Assembly (NCBI GenBank): GCA_002702895.1 | Contig: PACX01000025.1 | Coordinates: 11,695 to 74,754 of the forward strand | Origin: Flavobacteriaceae bacterium | GTDB lineage: Bacteria > Bacteroidota > Bacteroidia > Flavobacteriales > Flavobacteriaceae | DNA: 63,060 nucleotides | Reading direction: 5' to 3' | Part shown: positions 28,600-39,273 of the stretch, one piece after another | How the letters are laid out: every line of letters starts with the position of its first letter | How positions within the stretch are numbered: the stretch's first letter is position 1 | Program-made: the position numbers and the translations under genes | Notes under the pieces: generated by a model | The model's database searches: none | What the model saw: the letters and a program-made list of their open reading frames with translations, nothing else | What the model was told of the DNA's origin: nothing

Positions 28600-30995
28600 A
28601 AAAGGTCAGGATAATTTTGTGGATTATATTCATTCATTATTTGATAAGACTTTTCAATAATATCATCAGAAGAGGGTTTTGAAAAATAATCCCCATCAGT
28701 TCCATATGCAGGTCTATGAGCTTTTGCAGTTAATGTAATTGGGTTACTATCTAGTAAGTTAAAACACTTCTGATCTTCAATAATTTTTTGTAAAATATAT
28801 GCAGAAGCTCCACCTGGTAAATCTTCATCAACAATAAGTAATCGATTAGTTTTTTTTAAACTCTCTCTTATCAAGCTTTCAATATCAAAAGGTATTAATG
28901 TTTGTAAATCAATTATTTCAACATCAATATTTAATTGTTTAAGTTCAATAGCAGCTTTTTCAACAAGTCTTAACGTAGATCCATAGGATACTATTGTAAT
29001 ATCTTTTCCTTGTCTTAAAATTTCTGATTTACCTAATAAAACAGTAAACTTAGAAAGATTTGTAGGTTCTTTTTCTTTTAATCTATATCCATTTAAAGAT
29101 TCTATTAAAATAGCAGGTTCTTCACATTGTAATAAAGTATTATACATTCCTGATGCCTGTACCATATTTCTTGGAACAAGAATGTTAATTCCTCTTAATG
29201 TAGAAAGTAAAGCTCCCATTGGAGATCCAGAGTGCCAAATCCCTTCTAATCTATGTCCTCTTGTTCGTATAATTAAGGGAGCAATTTGCCTTCCAAATGT
29301 TCTATAATGTAAAGTAGCTAAATCATCGCTTAAAATTTGTAATGCATATAATACGTAATCTAAATATTGGATTTCAGCTATTGGACGAAAACCTCTTAAA
29401 GACAAACCAATACCTTCACCAATAATTGATGCTTCTCTAATTCCTCTATCTCCAACTCTTTCCTTACCATAAATATCTTGTAGCCCTTCTAAGCCTTGAT
29501 TAACATCACCTATTTTTCCAGAATCCTCACCAAAAATTAATAAATTATTATACTCATTTAAAAGTTCTTTAAAGTTATTTTTAAGTACAATTCTTCCATC
29601 TACTTTTTTTGAATTATTATATAATGGTTTTATTTCAACAACACTTGAAGCATTTGAAGAAGATTCATTATAAAGTTTTGAACTATATTTATTTTGATTT
29701 GATGAACTAAATACATTAATCCAATCTTTTAAACGATCTATATTATCACTTTTTTCATATAAAAGGATTCTTAATATTTTTCTTGAGCATGATAATAAAT
29801 CTTTATTGTTAGGTTCTTTAATTCTCTGTAAATTATCAATAATTTCATTTATTCCATCTTCATTGTAATCATCATTTAATGTTAATAATATGTCCAGTAA
29901 ATTTGATCTTGATTTAAGTATTGGCTTTTGGTATGTTTTCCAGGCGTCTGACTTAGCTTTTTTTATTTCTTCTTTGGCATTTTTTTCTATATCCTCTAAT
30001 TCAATTTTATCTGCAATATTATTACTTAATATCCAATCTCTCATTTTTAAATTACAATCATTATTTTTTTCCCAAATTAATCTTTCTTGTGATTTATATC
30101 TTTCATGTGATCCAGATGTAGAATGCCCAATTGGCTGAGTTAGTTCTTTAACGTGAATTAGAACAGGAATATGTTCTTCTCTAGCAATATCATTAGCTTT
30201 TTGATAAGTGTTTATTAAACCTGGGTAATCCCAACCATTAACTGTTAGTATTTCAAAGCCCTTATCCTCATTCGTTCTTTTAAAACCAGATAAAGCATCG
30301 GAGATACTTTGTTTAATAGTCTGGTCTTTATTTTCTACAGAAATTCCATAATTATCATCCCATACACTAATAACCATTGGAACTTGATGCACACCTGCAG
30401 CATTTAATACTTCAAAAAACATCCCTTCACTTGTACTTGCGTTACCAATAGTTCCCCATGCTATTTCATTTCCAGTATTAGAAAATTTGTTTTTAATTTT
30501 AAATTTTCTGTATAATTTTGATGCTTGAGCTAAACCAAGTAATCTTGGCATTTGAGAAGCAGTACATGAAACATCTGAGCTAGAATTCTTTTGATTAATT
30601 AAATCTTTCCAAGATCCATCTTCATTCAAGCTGACAGTATTAAAATGTGCACCCATTTGTCTCCCAGCTGACATAGGTTCTTCATTTATATCTGTGTTTG
30701 CATATAAACCAGAAAACAATTGCTTTGGAGTTAACTCATTTATAGCCATCATGAAGGTTTGATCACGATAATAACCAGATCTAAAATCGCCATTTTGAAA
30801 AACTTTTGCTAAAGCTATTTGAGGAAGTTCCTTTCCATCTCCAAATATTCCAAATTTTGCTTTTCCATTCAAAACCTCTCTTCTTCCAAGTAAACTGGCT
30901 TCTCTACTAGTAATTATAAGCTTATAATCCTTTAAAATTTGATCTTTAAAGGATTCAAAGGATATTTCTTTTTTAAGATCTAGATCGCTTTGCAT
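28596..30995 (-). CDS. 2-oxo acid dehydrogenase E1 component, alpha and beta subunits fused
   Basis: A 799-residue thiamine-diphosphate enzyme that decarboxylates a 2-oxo acid and passes the acyl group to lipoyl-E2. Residues about 30-340 form the alpha part (FRSGYYRDQTFMMAI, the TPP-binding AWGTIGNASTSEG region, WDDNYGISV). A helical linker (about 340-460) joins the beta part (GEDSGKIGDVNQGLEGLQ, then LDYVLYALQILSDDLATLHYR, GHRLEGIWHSG). The fused layout is common in Bacteroidota, where it is annotated as branched-chain or generic 2-oxo acid dehydrogenase E1. The substrate (branched-chain 2-oxo acids or pyruvate) is not certain. E2 and E3 are not in this window. Confidence 0.92.
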   Translation of the reverse strand: MQSDLDLKKEISFESFKDQILKDYKLIITSREASLLGRREVLNGKAKFGIFGDGKELPQIALAKVFQNGDFRSGYYRDQTFMMAINELTPKQLFSGLYANTDINEEPMSAGRQMGAHFNTVSLNEDGSWKDLINQKNSSSDVSCTASQMPRLLGLAQASKLYRKFKIKNKFSNTGNEIAWGTIGNASTSEGMFFEVLNAAGVHQVPMVISVWDDNYGISVENKDQTIKQSISDALSGFKRTNEDKGFEILTVNGWDYPGLINTYQKANDIAREEHIPVLIHVKELTQPIGHSTSGSHERYKSQERLIWEKNNDCNLKMRDWILSNNIADKIELEDIEKNAKEEIKKAKSDAWKTYQKPILKSRSNLLDILLTLNDDYNEDGINEIIDNLQRIKEPNNKDLLSCSRKILRILLYEKSDNIDRLKDWINVFSSSNQNKYSSKLYNESSSNASSVVEIKPLYNNSKKVDGRIVLKNNFKELLNEYNNLLIFGEDSGKIGDVNQGLEGLQDIYGKERVGDRGIREASIIGEGIGLSLRGFRPIAEIQYLDYVLYALQILSDDLATLHYRTFGRQIAPLIIRTRGHRLEGIWHSGSPMGALLSTLRGINILVPRNMVQASGMYNTLLQCEEPAILIESLNGYRLKEKEPTNLSKFTVLLGKSEILRQGKDITIVSYGSTLRLVEKAAIELKQLNIDVEIIDLQTLIPFDIESLIRESLKKTNRLLIVDEDLPGGASAYILQKIIEDQKCFNLLDSNPITLTAKAHRPAYGTDGDYFSKPSSDDIIEKSYQIMNEYNPQNYPDLF

Positions 30996-31046
30996 AATAA
31001 ATAAGGGGGTTAAATTTAAGAAAAATAGAATTTTTTTCCTAAATAA

Positions 31047-33938
31047 TTAGAACCATCTTCTTGTAAATAACCCTGAAACTGTATTTGGATCAAAAGTAAT
31101 TTTAAATCTAATTTTATCAGAATAATTAGATTGTTTTAGTTCATTTCCTAAACTTGAATAAAAAGGGAAATATAATTCGAAATAATCTGTAAGAATATTT
31201 AATCTTATACCTGAATCATAGGCTGTTTTAATATTTTTATTTTTATTTTTTATAAAAGCTAGATCATAATAACCTTCAATCCATTGCCATAATGTAATTC
31301 CAGAATTAAAGGATATTATCCAATCATTTGAATATGCAGGATCAACCTTTGATTTAAATGCACCCTCTGAAGTAATAAATTGTTGACTGTAAAAACCTGT
31401 AGTTTCTGATCTGCCAAGTAAATTATAATTGAACATATAATCTCTAGCTCTATAGGTTGAAAAACTAAAATAATCATCATCAGTTGAATTATATAAAAAT
31501 TTTCCTATAAATAGTCTAAAATTATACTGTCTATTGTCTTTATAATAATTTCTAAACATTCCAGTAAATGAAGATTTTACAAAAGATTCATTGATCTGTA
31601 AATCAGAATTTAAAGTAAAGCCTTTTCCTCCATTTGAGTTAGTTAAGATGTATTTTGTGTTAAAAATATTATAGTTTGGATATTTTTGTTGATCAATGTT
31701 TTCTTCCCTGTAGATGCTTACATATCTAAAATTCAAAAATTGTCTAAAATTTGATCTTAAATCAGAATTTCTAAAAGTAAATGTTATTGAGGGAAAAAAA
31801 CTTGTATAAGAAAGGTTTTCTTTATAATGGAAAGTTGAAGCACTTATAAAATATTGTGTACTAAACAGTTTTTTATCTTCATTATATTTTGTGTATTTCA
31901 TATTCATACTTCCCAAAATATTTTTTTGTTTTGAAGAGTAAAATGGTTTAACCTTATAAGTAAATGGTTTTTTTATTAAAGTTATGTTTGTCAAAGTTAA
32001 ACCAGGCATAAGACCATCATATAAGTTGTAACCTAACAATGGAATATAGTTTAGTTGTTTATGATAAGTGCTTTCAAAATCATTAAATAAAATTAATTTA
32101 AAGGGTTTTTTATATTTTTTAAATGATGCTAAATTATTTCTATAATTTCTTTCAGTAATATACTTGTTTTTATTTATTTCAATAAAATCATACAGATTTG
32201 ATTTATAATAAATTACACTATCTTTTTTATTAAGAACAATCCAATCTTCTTTTAATATTTTTTTATCTTTTATTAGAGATAATTGAATTGGTAAATCAGA
32301 ACTAGAATCATAAAAATTAGATAATTTAAAATATGTTAATTTATTTGATTCGTTTATTTTCTTAATTGTAAAATCTTTGAATGTATTTCTTTTTAAAAAA
32401 TCATTAAAAAACCAACTAAAATTATTTGTAGAATTTTTTTCTATAATTTTTTGCAAACTAATAGATTCATTATTTATTAAGTTATTTTTTTTATAATATT
32501 CTTTTATTGAATTGTTGATCATTTTTTTATTGGATGTTTTTGACAACATTTTTATTCCTAAACCTGCTTTGTATGGATTAATAATTTTTTGATTTATTCT
32601 TGTTAATGAGTCTAGTGATAAATCTATAGGTTGATTAATATTTCTGCTAGAAATAATATTCTCAAACAAACGATATTGTTCATTGAAAGAATATTTAGCA
32701 TAATTTCTATTTTTCAATATTTTTAAATCACCATATTTTCCTATTAATTTTAATTCAGGATAATGCAGTTCTATATATTCCATTAATAGGTAAATTACAA
32801 TTCCTTCCGTTTCCCAATAATTTTTTCTTTTATGCATTAAAATAGATTCCTCTAAATAGGTATGTAAAAATTCTTTTAAAAAATTAAACTCAAAAAGAAA
32901 TGATTGATTAAAGGGACTTATAATTTTTGGAAGATTATTAATTCCATATATTGGCCTTCTGGATTGGTTTTTTTTAGAAATAACCATTTTTTTAAATGGA
33001 TAATTGCCAATTTTTTTTTCAGTATAATTTAATATTTTAGTTATAATGGAATCTTTATTAATAATTTTATTATTAACATTATTTAATGGTATTCTATTTC
33101 CTGTTTTATTATCAACAAATGAAAATATTTTATTTACAAGTGAATCGGCTTTGTCCTCATAATTGTCAATGTCAGAATAAATTTTAATGTCATTAATTTC
33201 ATATTCAATATAATTAGATTTTTTAGTAAGGATTAGATTTGAATTTTTTCTTATCTCCTTTGAAGAGACAAAGTTTTTTAAATTTAATTTCTCATTAAAT
33301 TTAAGTTGAGATATATCAGAAATTAAATGGTATTCTTTGGGAAAATTAATATTAAATTTAAAATATGCACGATCATGAGTAAGATCGTTTAAATCTAAAT
33401 TACTTTCTTCAATCCACTTTTTATCCTTGATTTTAGCAAATGTTAAATACCAGTCTCTAATATTAATCTCATCAGATCTATTAATTCCATATCCTGTAAA
33501 AGTATCATCAGGAATGATTATTTCATAATTTATATCAAAACTAATAGAATCACCTTTTTTTAACGGTTTAAAAAGATTTATTTTAATTAGATCTATATTA
33601 TTTATAAGTCTTGAAAAGTTCAAATTATTATTATTCTGAGATATTTTTTTTATTAATGTATAACCTCTTTGATTTTTTGTAGATCTTTGAAAAGCTAAAG
33701 CATATTCCTCAGAAAGCCTATATCCTAAATTTGTATTTGAATTTGAGTAGGAGTGAGCCCAATCATTTAATATCAAGTGATTTAGTTCGACATCATAATT
33801 ATTATAAAAAAGTAATTTTTGAGATATACTAATTTTTTTATTTTCAATATCAAAATCAGCATTTATAATATATTCATTCACCTGTGAGTTAATCGAAATT
33901 GATGATAATATTATTGCAGATAAAATGAAGAATCTCAT
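31047..33938 (-). CDS. M1-like gluzincin peptidase homologue with C-terminal outer-membrane barrel; zinc motif altered
   Basis: A 963-residue secreted protein with a signal peptide ending near residue 18 (SINSQ). Residues 19-600 resemble M1 family metallopeptidases. At the HExxH-x18-E site it reads KEFLH (355-359), then exactly 18 residues, then E378: spacing and three of the four ligand/catalytic positions survive, but the first zinc-binding His is Lys. Residues about 640-963 are alternating aromatic/polar strands ending in a terminal aromatic (RRWF), as in an outer-membrane beta-barrel. It may be an inactive peptidase or use a different metal site. It lies 18 bases after the LOG-family gene. 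Confidence 0.78.
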   Translation of the reverse strand: MRFFILSAIILSSISINSQVNEYIINADFDIENKKISISQKLLFYNNYDVELNHLILNDWAHSYSNSNTNLGYRLSEEYALAFQRSTKNQRGYTLIKKISQNNNNLNFSRLINNIDLIKINLFKPLKKGDSISFDINYEIIIPDDTFTGYGINRSDEINIRDWYLTFAKIKDKKWIEESNLDLNDLTHDRAYFKFNINFPKEYHLISDISQLKFNEKLNLKNFVSSKEIRKNSNLILTKKSNYIEYEINDIKIYSDIDNYEDKADSLVNKIFSFVDNKTGNRIPLNNVNNKIINKDSIITKILNYTEKKIGNYPFKKMVISKKNQSRRPIYGINNLPKIISPFNQSFLFEFNFLKEFLHTYLEESILMHKRKNYWETEGIVIYLLMEYIELHYPELKLIGKYGDLKILKNRNYAKYSFNEQYRLFENIISSRNINQPIDLSLDSLTRINQKIINPYKAGLGIKMLSKTSNKKMINNSIKEYYKKNNLINNESISLQKIIEKNSTNNFSWFFNDFLKRNTFKDFTIKKINESNKLTYFKLSNFYDSSSDLPIQLSLIKDKKILKEDWIVLNKKDSVIYYKSNLYDFIEINKNKYITERNYRNNLASFKKYKKPFKLILFNDFESTYHKQLNYIPLLGYNLYDGLMPGLTLTNITLIKKPFTYKVKPFYSSKQKNILGSMNMKYTKYNEDKKLFSTQYFISASTFHYKENLSYTSFFPSITFTFRNSDLRSNFRQFLNFRYVSIYREENIDQQKYPNYNIFNTKYILTNSNGGKGFTLNSDLQINESFVKSSFTGMFRNYYKDNRQYNFRLFIGKFLYNSTDDDYFSFSTYRARDYMFNYNLLGRSETTGFYSQQFITSEGAFKSKVDPAYSNDWIISFNSGITLWQWIEGYYDLAFIKNKNKNIKTAYDSGIRLNILTDYFELYFPFYSSLGNELKQSNYSDKIRFKITFDPNTVSGLFTRRWF

Positions 33939-33956
33939 GAAAGAAACTTTAGTTGA

Positions 33957-34643
33957 TCAAAAATTAGGTCTTATTGATTTTTTATTATAGAAATCAGAAA
34001 GAATTTTAATTACGTCATCAGAATTATCAACAATTGAAATAAGATTCAATTCTTTGGGGGATATATAATTATATTTTATTACTAATTCATCTTTTATCCA
34101 CTCATAACATTTGTTCCAAAATTCCGATCCAACTAAAATAATGGGAAATCTTTCTGCTTTCTTTGTCTGAATTAATGTGATTGCTTCAAAAAGTTCATCA
34201 AGTGTACCAAACCCCCCAGGCATAACAACAAAACCCTGAGAATATTTCATAAACATAACTTTTCTAACAAAGAAATAATCAAAATCAAGAGATTTATCTT
34301 CATCTATATAAGAATTATCATGCTGTTCAAATGGGAGTTCAATATTCAAACCTACTGAAGAACCTAAGGCTTCCTTAGCACCTTTATTTGCTGCCTCCAT
34401 AATTCCAGGACCTCCACCAGTTATAACACCAAATCCAAGGTCAACAATCTTTTTTGCAATTTCAGTTGTTAATTTATAGTAATTATCATCGGAATTTGTT
34501 CTTGCAGACCCAAAAATTGATACACAGGGGCCTATTTTACTCATTTTTTCATATCCATCAACAAATTCTCCCATAATCTTAAAAACAGACCAAGAATCAT
34601 TTGTTTTAATTTCATTCCAGTTTTTTAAGTCCTTTCTGTGCAT
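33957..34643 (-). CDS. LOG family protein (TIGR00730, Rossmann fold nucleosidase-like)
   Basis: A 228-residue protein of the group once labelled lysine decarboxylase. It has the motifs GGGPGIMEAANKGA and PGGFGTLDE, which mark phosphoribohydrolases releasing a base from nucleoside 5'-monophosphates. The N-terminal VSIFGSARTN is also conserved. The actual bacterial substrate is uncertain. It starts 4 bases after uvrA on the same strand and precedes the peptidase homologue, so the three are probably in one transcript. Confidence 0.9.
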   Translation of the reverse strand: MHRKDLKNWNEIKTNDSWSVFKIMGEFVDGYEKMSKIGPCVSIFGSARTNSDDNYYKLTTEIAKKIVDLGFGVITGGGPGIMEAANKGAKEALGSSVGLNIELPFEQHDNSYIDEDKSLDFDYFFVRKVMFMKYSQGFVVMPGGFGTLDELFEAITLIQTKKAERFPIILVGSEFWNKCYEWIKDELVIKYNYISPKELNLISIVDNSDDVIKILSDFYNKKSIRPNF

Positions 34644-34647
34644 AAAT

Positions 34648-37476
34648 TTAGATCGAAGTTAGTTCTTTTTTTAAATATTTTGATGTAGGATTTTTTAAGT
34701 TTTTAATTAATTCTTCTGGACTTCCATTAAAAATAATTTCTCCACCATATTTACCGCCATTTGGACCGATTTCAATAATATAATCGACAGTTTTAATTAC
34801 ATCCATATTGTGTTCTATAATTATAATTGAATTACCCTTATTTGCTAATTTATTAATCATTTCTAAAAGAACTTTTATATCTTGAAAATGAAGACCTGTG
34901 GTGGGTTCATCTAATATGTATAATGTATTTCCAGTATCCTTCTTAGATAATTCAGTCGCAAGTTTAATTCTCTGAGCTTCTCCTCCAGATAAAGTGGTGG
35001 ACTGTTGACCCAATGTAATGTAACCAAGACCTACATCCCTAATAGTTGTTAATTTTCTCAAAATCTTAGGAAAATTATTAAAAAATGTACATGCTTCATT
35101 AATAGTCATATTAAGAACATCAGAAATTGATTTTCCCTTATATCTTATTTCAAGTGTTTCTCTATTAAATCTCTTCCCATTACAATTATCACAATTAATA
35201 TAGACATCAGGAAGAAAATTCATTTCTATTTTTTTTAAACCTGCACCTTGGCAAGTTTCACATCTTCCTCCAATAACATTAAAACTAAATCTTCCAGGTT
35301 TATATCCTCTAATTAAAGATTCAGGTGTCATTGTAAATAATGTTCTAATATCGCTGTAAACACCAGTATAAGTAGCTGGATTGCTACGAGGAGTTCTACC
35401 AATTGGAGATTGATTTATCTCAATAACTTTGTCAATGTATTCAATACCTGTAATTTTTTTATATGGTAGTGGTTCTTTAACTCCATTAAAAAAATAATTA
35501 TTTAATATTGGATACAATGTTTCATTAATAAGAGTTGATTTACCACTTCCTGAAACACCTGTTATGCCAATAATCATTCCAAGAGGGAACTCGACATCAA
35601 CATTTTTTAGATTATTTCCAGTACATCCAGTAATATTTAATTTTTTTTCAGATTTCTGACGTCTTTTTTTAGGAACTTCAATTCTTTTTAATCCATTTAA
35701 ATATTGTGATGTTAGAGTTTTCTTTTTTGTCATTTTCTCAAATGATCCTTCAAAAATTATTTCACCACCATTTTTACCTGCATTTGGTCCAATATCAATT
35801 ATATGATCTGATTTTTCCATAATTTCCTTATCATGCTCAACAACAATTATAGAATTTCCAATGTCTCTTAAACCCTTCAAAGATTCAATTAGTTTTGAAT
35901 TATCTCTTTGGTGAAGACCAATGCTTGGTTCATCTAAAATATATAACACTCCAACTAATTGAGATCCAATTTGAGTTGCTAACCTTATTCTTTGTGATTC
36001 TCCACCAGAAAGTGATTTGGATGGTCTATTTAATGATAAATAATCTAGTCCAACATTTAGTAAAAATTCTAGTCTTTTATTTAATTCTTTAATAATTTCA
36101 GAGGCTATTATTTTTTTTCTTTTATTGAGTTTTGATTCAATTTTAGAAAACCAATCTTTTAAAACAATAATATCCATTTTAGACAAATCTGAAATATTCT
36201 TTGAGTCTATATAAAAATGCATAGATTCTCTGTTGAGCCTAGATCCTAAACAAGTTGAACATTCAACTTTGTCCATGAATCCTTTTGCCCATCTTTTTAT
36301 TCTAGATGAATAGTTTTCATTATATTGATTTTCAATAAAAGGAATAATCCCTTCAAAATCAATTTCATATTTTCTGGTTAGACCTAAAGTCTTTGATTCA
36401 ACTGAAAAAGTTTCATTACCTCCATATAAAATTATTTCAAATGCATCTTTAGGAATATTTTTAATTGGATCCTTTAAACTAAAATTGTATCTATCAGAAA
36501 TTGTATTAAGTTGCTTAAAAATCCAAGAGTTTTTATAAGTTCCAATAGGTATAATTCCTCCTGAATATATTGATATGTTTTTGTCTGGAATAATACTTTC
36601 GATATTGATTTTATTTACAGATCCAAGGCCATTACATTTATTACACATTCCTTTGGGTGAATTAAATGAAAATGAATTTGGCTCAGGTTTTTCATAAGAA
36701 ATTCCACTTTCAGGGCAAACTAGATTTCGACTAAGATATTTTGTCTTATTATCGTCTTCGTTTATTAAAATAATAGACTCATTTCCATGATATAATGCAG
36801 TTAATATGCTTTCTTTTAATCTTTTTAAAGAAGATGAATTATTGTCTACTAAAATTCTATCAATAACTATTTCAATATCATGTATTTTGTATCTGTCTAG
36901 TTTTAAATTAGAAACAAGATCTTTAATTTCTCCATCAATTCTAACTTTTAAAAATCCTTGTTTTCTAATTGTTACAAATAATTCTCTATAATGTCCTTTT
37001 CTAGATTTTACTACAGGAGATAAAATTGTTATTTTTTTATTAAAATAATTTTTTATTATTAATTCAATTATTTCTTCATCATTATAACTTACCATTTTTT
37101 TATTAGAAATATAGCTGTAAGCATCGCCTATTCTTGAATAAAGTAGTCTTAAATAATCATAAATTTCAGTTATTGTTCCAACAGTAGATCTGGGATTTTT
37201 TGATGTTGTCTTTTGCTCAATTGCAATTACTGGAGATAATCCATCTATTTTATCAACATCAGGTCTTTCTAAACCTCCTATAAAATTTCTAGCATATGCT
37301 GAAAAAGTTTCTATATATCTTCTTTGTCCTTCCGCATAAATTGTATCAAAAGCTAAAGATGATTTTCCACTTCCAGAAATTCCAGTAATTACAACAAGTT
37401 TATTTCTTGGAATATTTAAATCAATATTTTTTAGATTGTGAACTTTTGCGCCATTGATTGAAATTACATCATTCAT
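34648..37476 (-). CDS. uvrA: Excinuclease ABC subunit A
   Basis: The damage-sensing ATPase of nucleotide excision repair. The 942-residue protein has two ABC modules: Walker [10 protein letters not shown] near residue 34 and GVSGSGKST near 640, signatures [13 protein letters not shown] and [13 protein letters not shown], and Walker B LYILDEPS and [11 protein letters not shown]. The Cys motifs (CPESG...[14 protein letters not shown] and CETCQGAG...CDNCNG) bind zinc. Length is normal. It lies 61 bases after ggt and 4 before the LOG gene. Confidence 0.98.
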   Translation of the reverse strand: MNDVISINGAKVHNLKNIDLNIPRNKLVVITGISGSGKSSLAFDTIYAEGQRRYIETFSAYARNFIGGLERPDVDKIDGLSPVIAIEQKTTSKNPRSTVGTITEIYDYLRLLYSRIGDAYSYISNKKMVSYNDEEIIELIIKNYFNKKITILSPVVKSRKGHYRELFVTIRKQGFLKVRIDGEIKDLVSNLKLDRYKIHDIEIVIDRILVDNNSSSLKRLKESILTALYHGNESIILINEDDNKTKYLSRNLVCPESGISYEKPEPNSFSFNSPKGMCNKCNGLGSVNKINIESIIPDKNISIYSGGIIPIGTYKNSWIFKQLNTISDRYNFSLKDPIKNIPKDAFEIILYGGNETFSVESKTLGLTRKYEIDFEGIIPFIENQYNENYSSRIKRWAKGFMDKVECSTCLGSRLNRESMHFYIDSKNISDLSKMDIIVLKDWFSKIESKLNKRKKIIASEIIKELNKRLEFLLNVGLDYLSLNRPSKSLSGGESQRIRLATQIGSQLVGVLYILDEPSIGLHQRDNSKLIESLKGLRDIGNSIIVVEHDKEIMEKSDHIIDIGPNAGKNGGEIIFEGSFEKMTKKKTLTSQYLNGLKRIEVPKKRRQKSEKKLNITGCTGNNLKNVDVEFPLGMIIGITGVSGSGKSTLINETLYPILNNYFFNGVKEPLPYKKITGIEYIDKVIEINQSPIGRTPRSNPATYTGVYSDIRTLFTMTPESLIRGYKPGRFSFNVIGGRCETCQGAGLKKIEMNFLPDVYINCDNCNGKRFNRETLEIRYKGKSISDVLNMTINEACTFFNNFPKILRKLTTIRDVGLGYITLGQQSTTLSGGEAQRIKLATELSKKDTGNTLYILDEPTTGLHFQDIKVLLEMINKLANKGNSIIIIEHNMDVIKTVDYIIEIGPNGGKYGGEIIFNGSPEELIKNLKNPTSKYLKKELTSI

Positions 37477-37537
37477 TTAAAAAAAAATCAATCACGCAAA
37501 TTACAATTTTTAAACTAGATTTAAGTAGTATGTAGAA

Positions 37538-39217
37538 CTAAAATCCTACTGATTTATCATCTCCTCTTTTATCTGCCGCTCCAAATATAATTCCATCTTC
37601 ATTAACATATATAGCATCAACTCTTCCAATTGAATTAGGATAATCATTAAAATAATAACCTTTTTCAATTAACAACTGCTTGTCTTTGTTGATTATGGCA
37701 TTTGGTTCATAATGGATTAAGTCAGGTAACCAAATATGATAAAACCTTGGAGAATTTACAGCTTTATTAATATTAAAATTAAAATCTTCAAAGTTTAATA
37801 TAGTCTGTAAAACAGATGTAATAATTGTTGGACCCCCTGGACTTCCTAAAACCAAATGTAATTTGTTATTTTTTTCAACAATAGTAGGAGTCATAGAGCT
37901 TAACATTCTTTTATTGGGTTCGATAGAATTTATTTCTCCACCTGTTAAGCCAAACATATTTGGGGAACCTGGTTTAATAGAAAAATCATCCATCTCATTA
38001 TTTAAAAAAAATCCTAATTTAGGTGGAAAGATTTTAGAACCATAATTTCCATTCAAAGTTGTAGTAACTGAGACTGCATTTCCAAATCCGTCTACTATCG
38101 AATAATGGGTGGTTTCTTCACTTTCTCTAAAATTAATTTCACCAGGAGATATAGTTTCTGATTTAGTAGAACTTTCAAAAGAGAAATTATTCATTCTGTC
38201 TTCTAAATAAATATTTGAAAGGAGTGTATCAGTAGGGATATGATTAAAGTCAGGATCTCCGAGATATTTACTTCTATCTGCAAATGCGCGACGTTCAGCT
38301 TCAACCAACAATTGAATATATTTAGTTTTGTTATGGTTAAATTGTGAAATTTTGAAAGGCTCAATCATTTTAAAAATTTGCCCCAAAACAATTCCGCCAG
38401 AGGAGGGAGGACCCATTGAAATTATATTAAGATCTTTATACTTAAAAGTAATTGGCTTTCTCCATTTTGCTGTATAATTTTCAAAATCTTCCTTCTTTAA
38501 AATACCATTTCTTTCATTAACATAATTAATTATCTCTTTACTTATGGACCCTTCATAAAATTCATTTCTTCCATTTTTTAAAATCAATTTTAAAGATTTT
38601 GATAAAGATTTATTAACAAACAAATCACCTTCTTTAAAATTCTTATTAAATAGAAATAATGAATCATTAATAGAATTAATTAAATTCTTTGAAGAATTTA
38701 GTGAATTTGCTTGTCTTTTAGTTAGATGAAAACCCTCTTCAGCAAGTTTAATTGCTGGAGCAAATAGTGTTTCTAAGGGTAATGATCCAAATTTATTATA
38801 AACCTCAAATAATCCAGCAACAGTTCCTGGTATTCCAATAGCTAAAGCTCCGTTAATACTTAATCCATTTATTTCATTTCCATTTTCATCTAAGTACATA
38901 TCCTTAGTTGAAAGACTTGGAGATTTTTCTCTGAAATCCAATGAACCTATTGAATTATCAGATAATCTATATACCATAAATCCACCTCCACCCAAATTAC
39001 CCGCATTTGGATAAACTACTGATAAAGCTAAATCTGTAGCAATCATTGCATCAAATGCATTGCCGCCAAGTTTTAATATACTTAAACCTGCCTGTGAAGC
39101 TTCAATTTTTGCAGAAACAACAACTCCATTTTTATAACCATTTTCATTATTATTATTATTACATGAAAAAAGTATTACTGATAATAAAATTAAAGGAGAT
39201 ATGTTTTTAAAATACAT
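37538..39217 (-). CDS. ggt: Gamma-glutamyltransferase, lipoprotein form
   Basis: An N-terminal-nucleophile hydrolase that cleaves or transfers the gamma-glutamyl group of glutathione and related peptides. The 559-residue precursor self-cleaves before the nucleophile T369, in EETTHYSIVD, giving large and small subunits. NAGNLGGGGFMVYR and the C-terminal SPGGPTIITSVLQ oxyanion segments are conserved. The signal ends VILFSC, so it is an outer-membrane or periplasmic lipoprotein. It probably salvages cysteine, glutamate or glycine from extracellular glutathione. It is divergent from glmM. Confidence 0.95.
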   Translation of the reverse strand: MYFKNISPLILLSVILFSCNNNNNENGYKNGVVVSAKIEASQAGLSILKLGGNAFDAMIATDLALSVVYPNAGNLGGGGFMVYRLSDNSIGSLDFREKSPSLSTKDMYLDENGNEINGLSINGALAIGIPGTVAGLFEVYNKFGSLPLETLFAPAIKLAEEGFHLTKRQANSLNSSKNLINSINDSLFLFNKNFKEGDLFVNKSLSKSLKLILKNGRNEFYEGSISKEIINYVNERNGILKKEDFENYTAKWRKPITFKYKDLNIISMGPPSSGGIVLGQIFKMIEPFKISQFNHNKTKYIQLLVEAERRAFADRSKYLGDPDFNHIPTDTLLSNIYLEDRMNNFSFESSTKSETISPGEINFRESEETTHYSIVDGFGNAVSVTTTLNGNYGSKIFPPKLGFFLNNEMDDFSIKPGSPNMFGLTGGEINSIEPNKRMLSSMTPTIVEKNNKLHLVLGSPGGPTIITSVLQTILNFEDFNFNINKAVNSPRFYHIWLPDLIHYEPNAIINKDKQLLIEKGYYFNDYPNSIGRVDAIYVNEDGIIFGAADKRGDDKSVGF

Positions 39218-39261
39218 ATTTAAAATTTTTATAAATGTAAGTTAAAAAGTTATTCTAATTG

Positions 39262-39269
39262 TATATTTG
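39262..39269 (+). promoter_or_regulatory. -7 box (TATATTTG) directly before glmM
   Basis: A perfect TAnnTTTG match ends 4 bases before the glmM ATG. If initiation follows the SRP RNA example (start 5 bases after the box), the transcript would begin at or very near the A of the ATG, making the mRNA leaderless or nearly so. No clear -33 element is seen. Confidence 0.4.
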
Positions 39270-39273
39270 TTTT

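Noticed and set aside
35895-36092. Open frame opposite uvrA
   Set aside because: It runs antisense through the uvrA ABC region and has no start context or recognisable fold; similar shadows occur opposite pheT, ggt and the DEAD-box gene.
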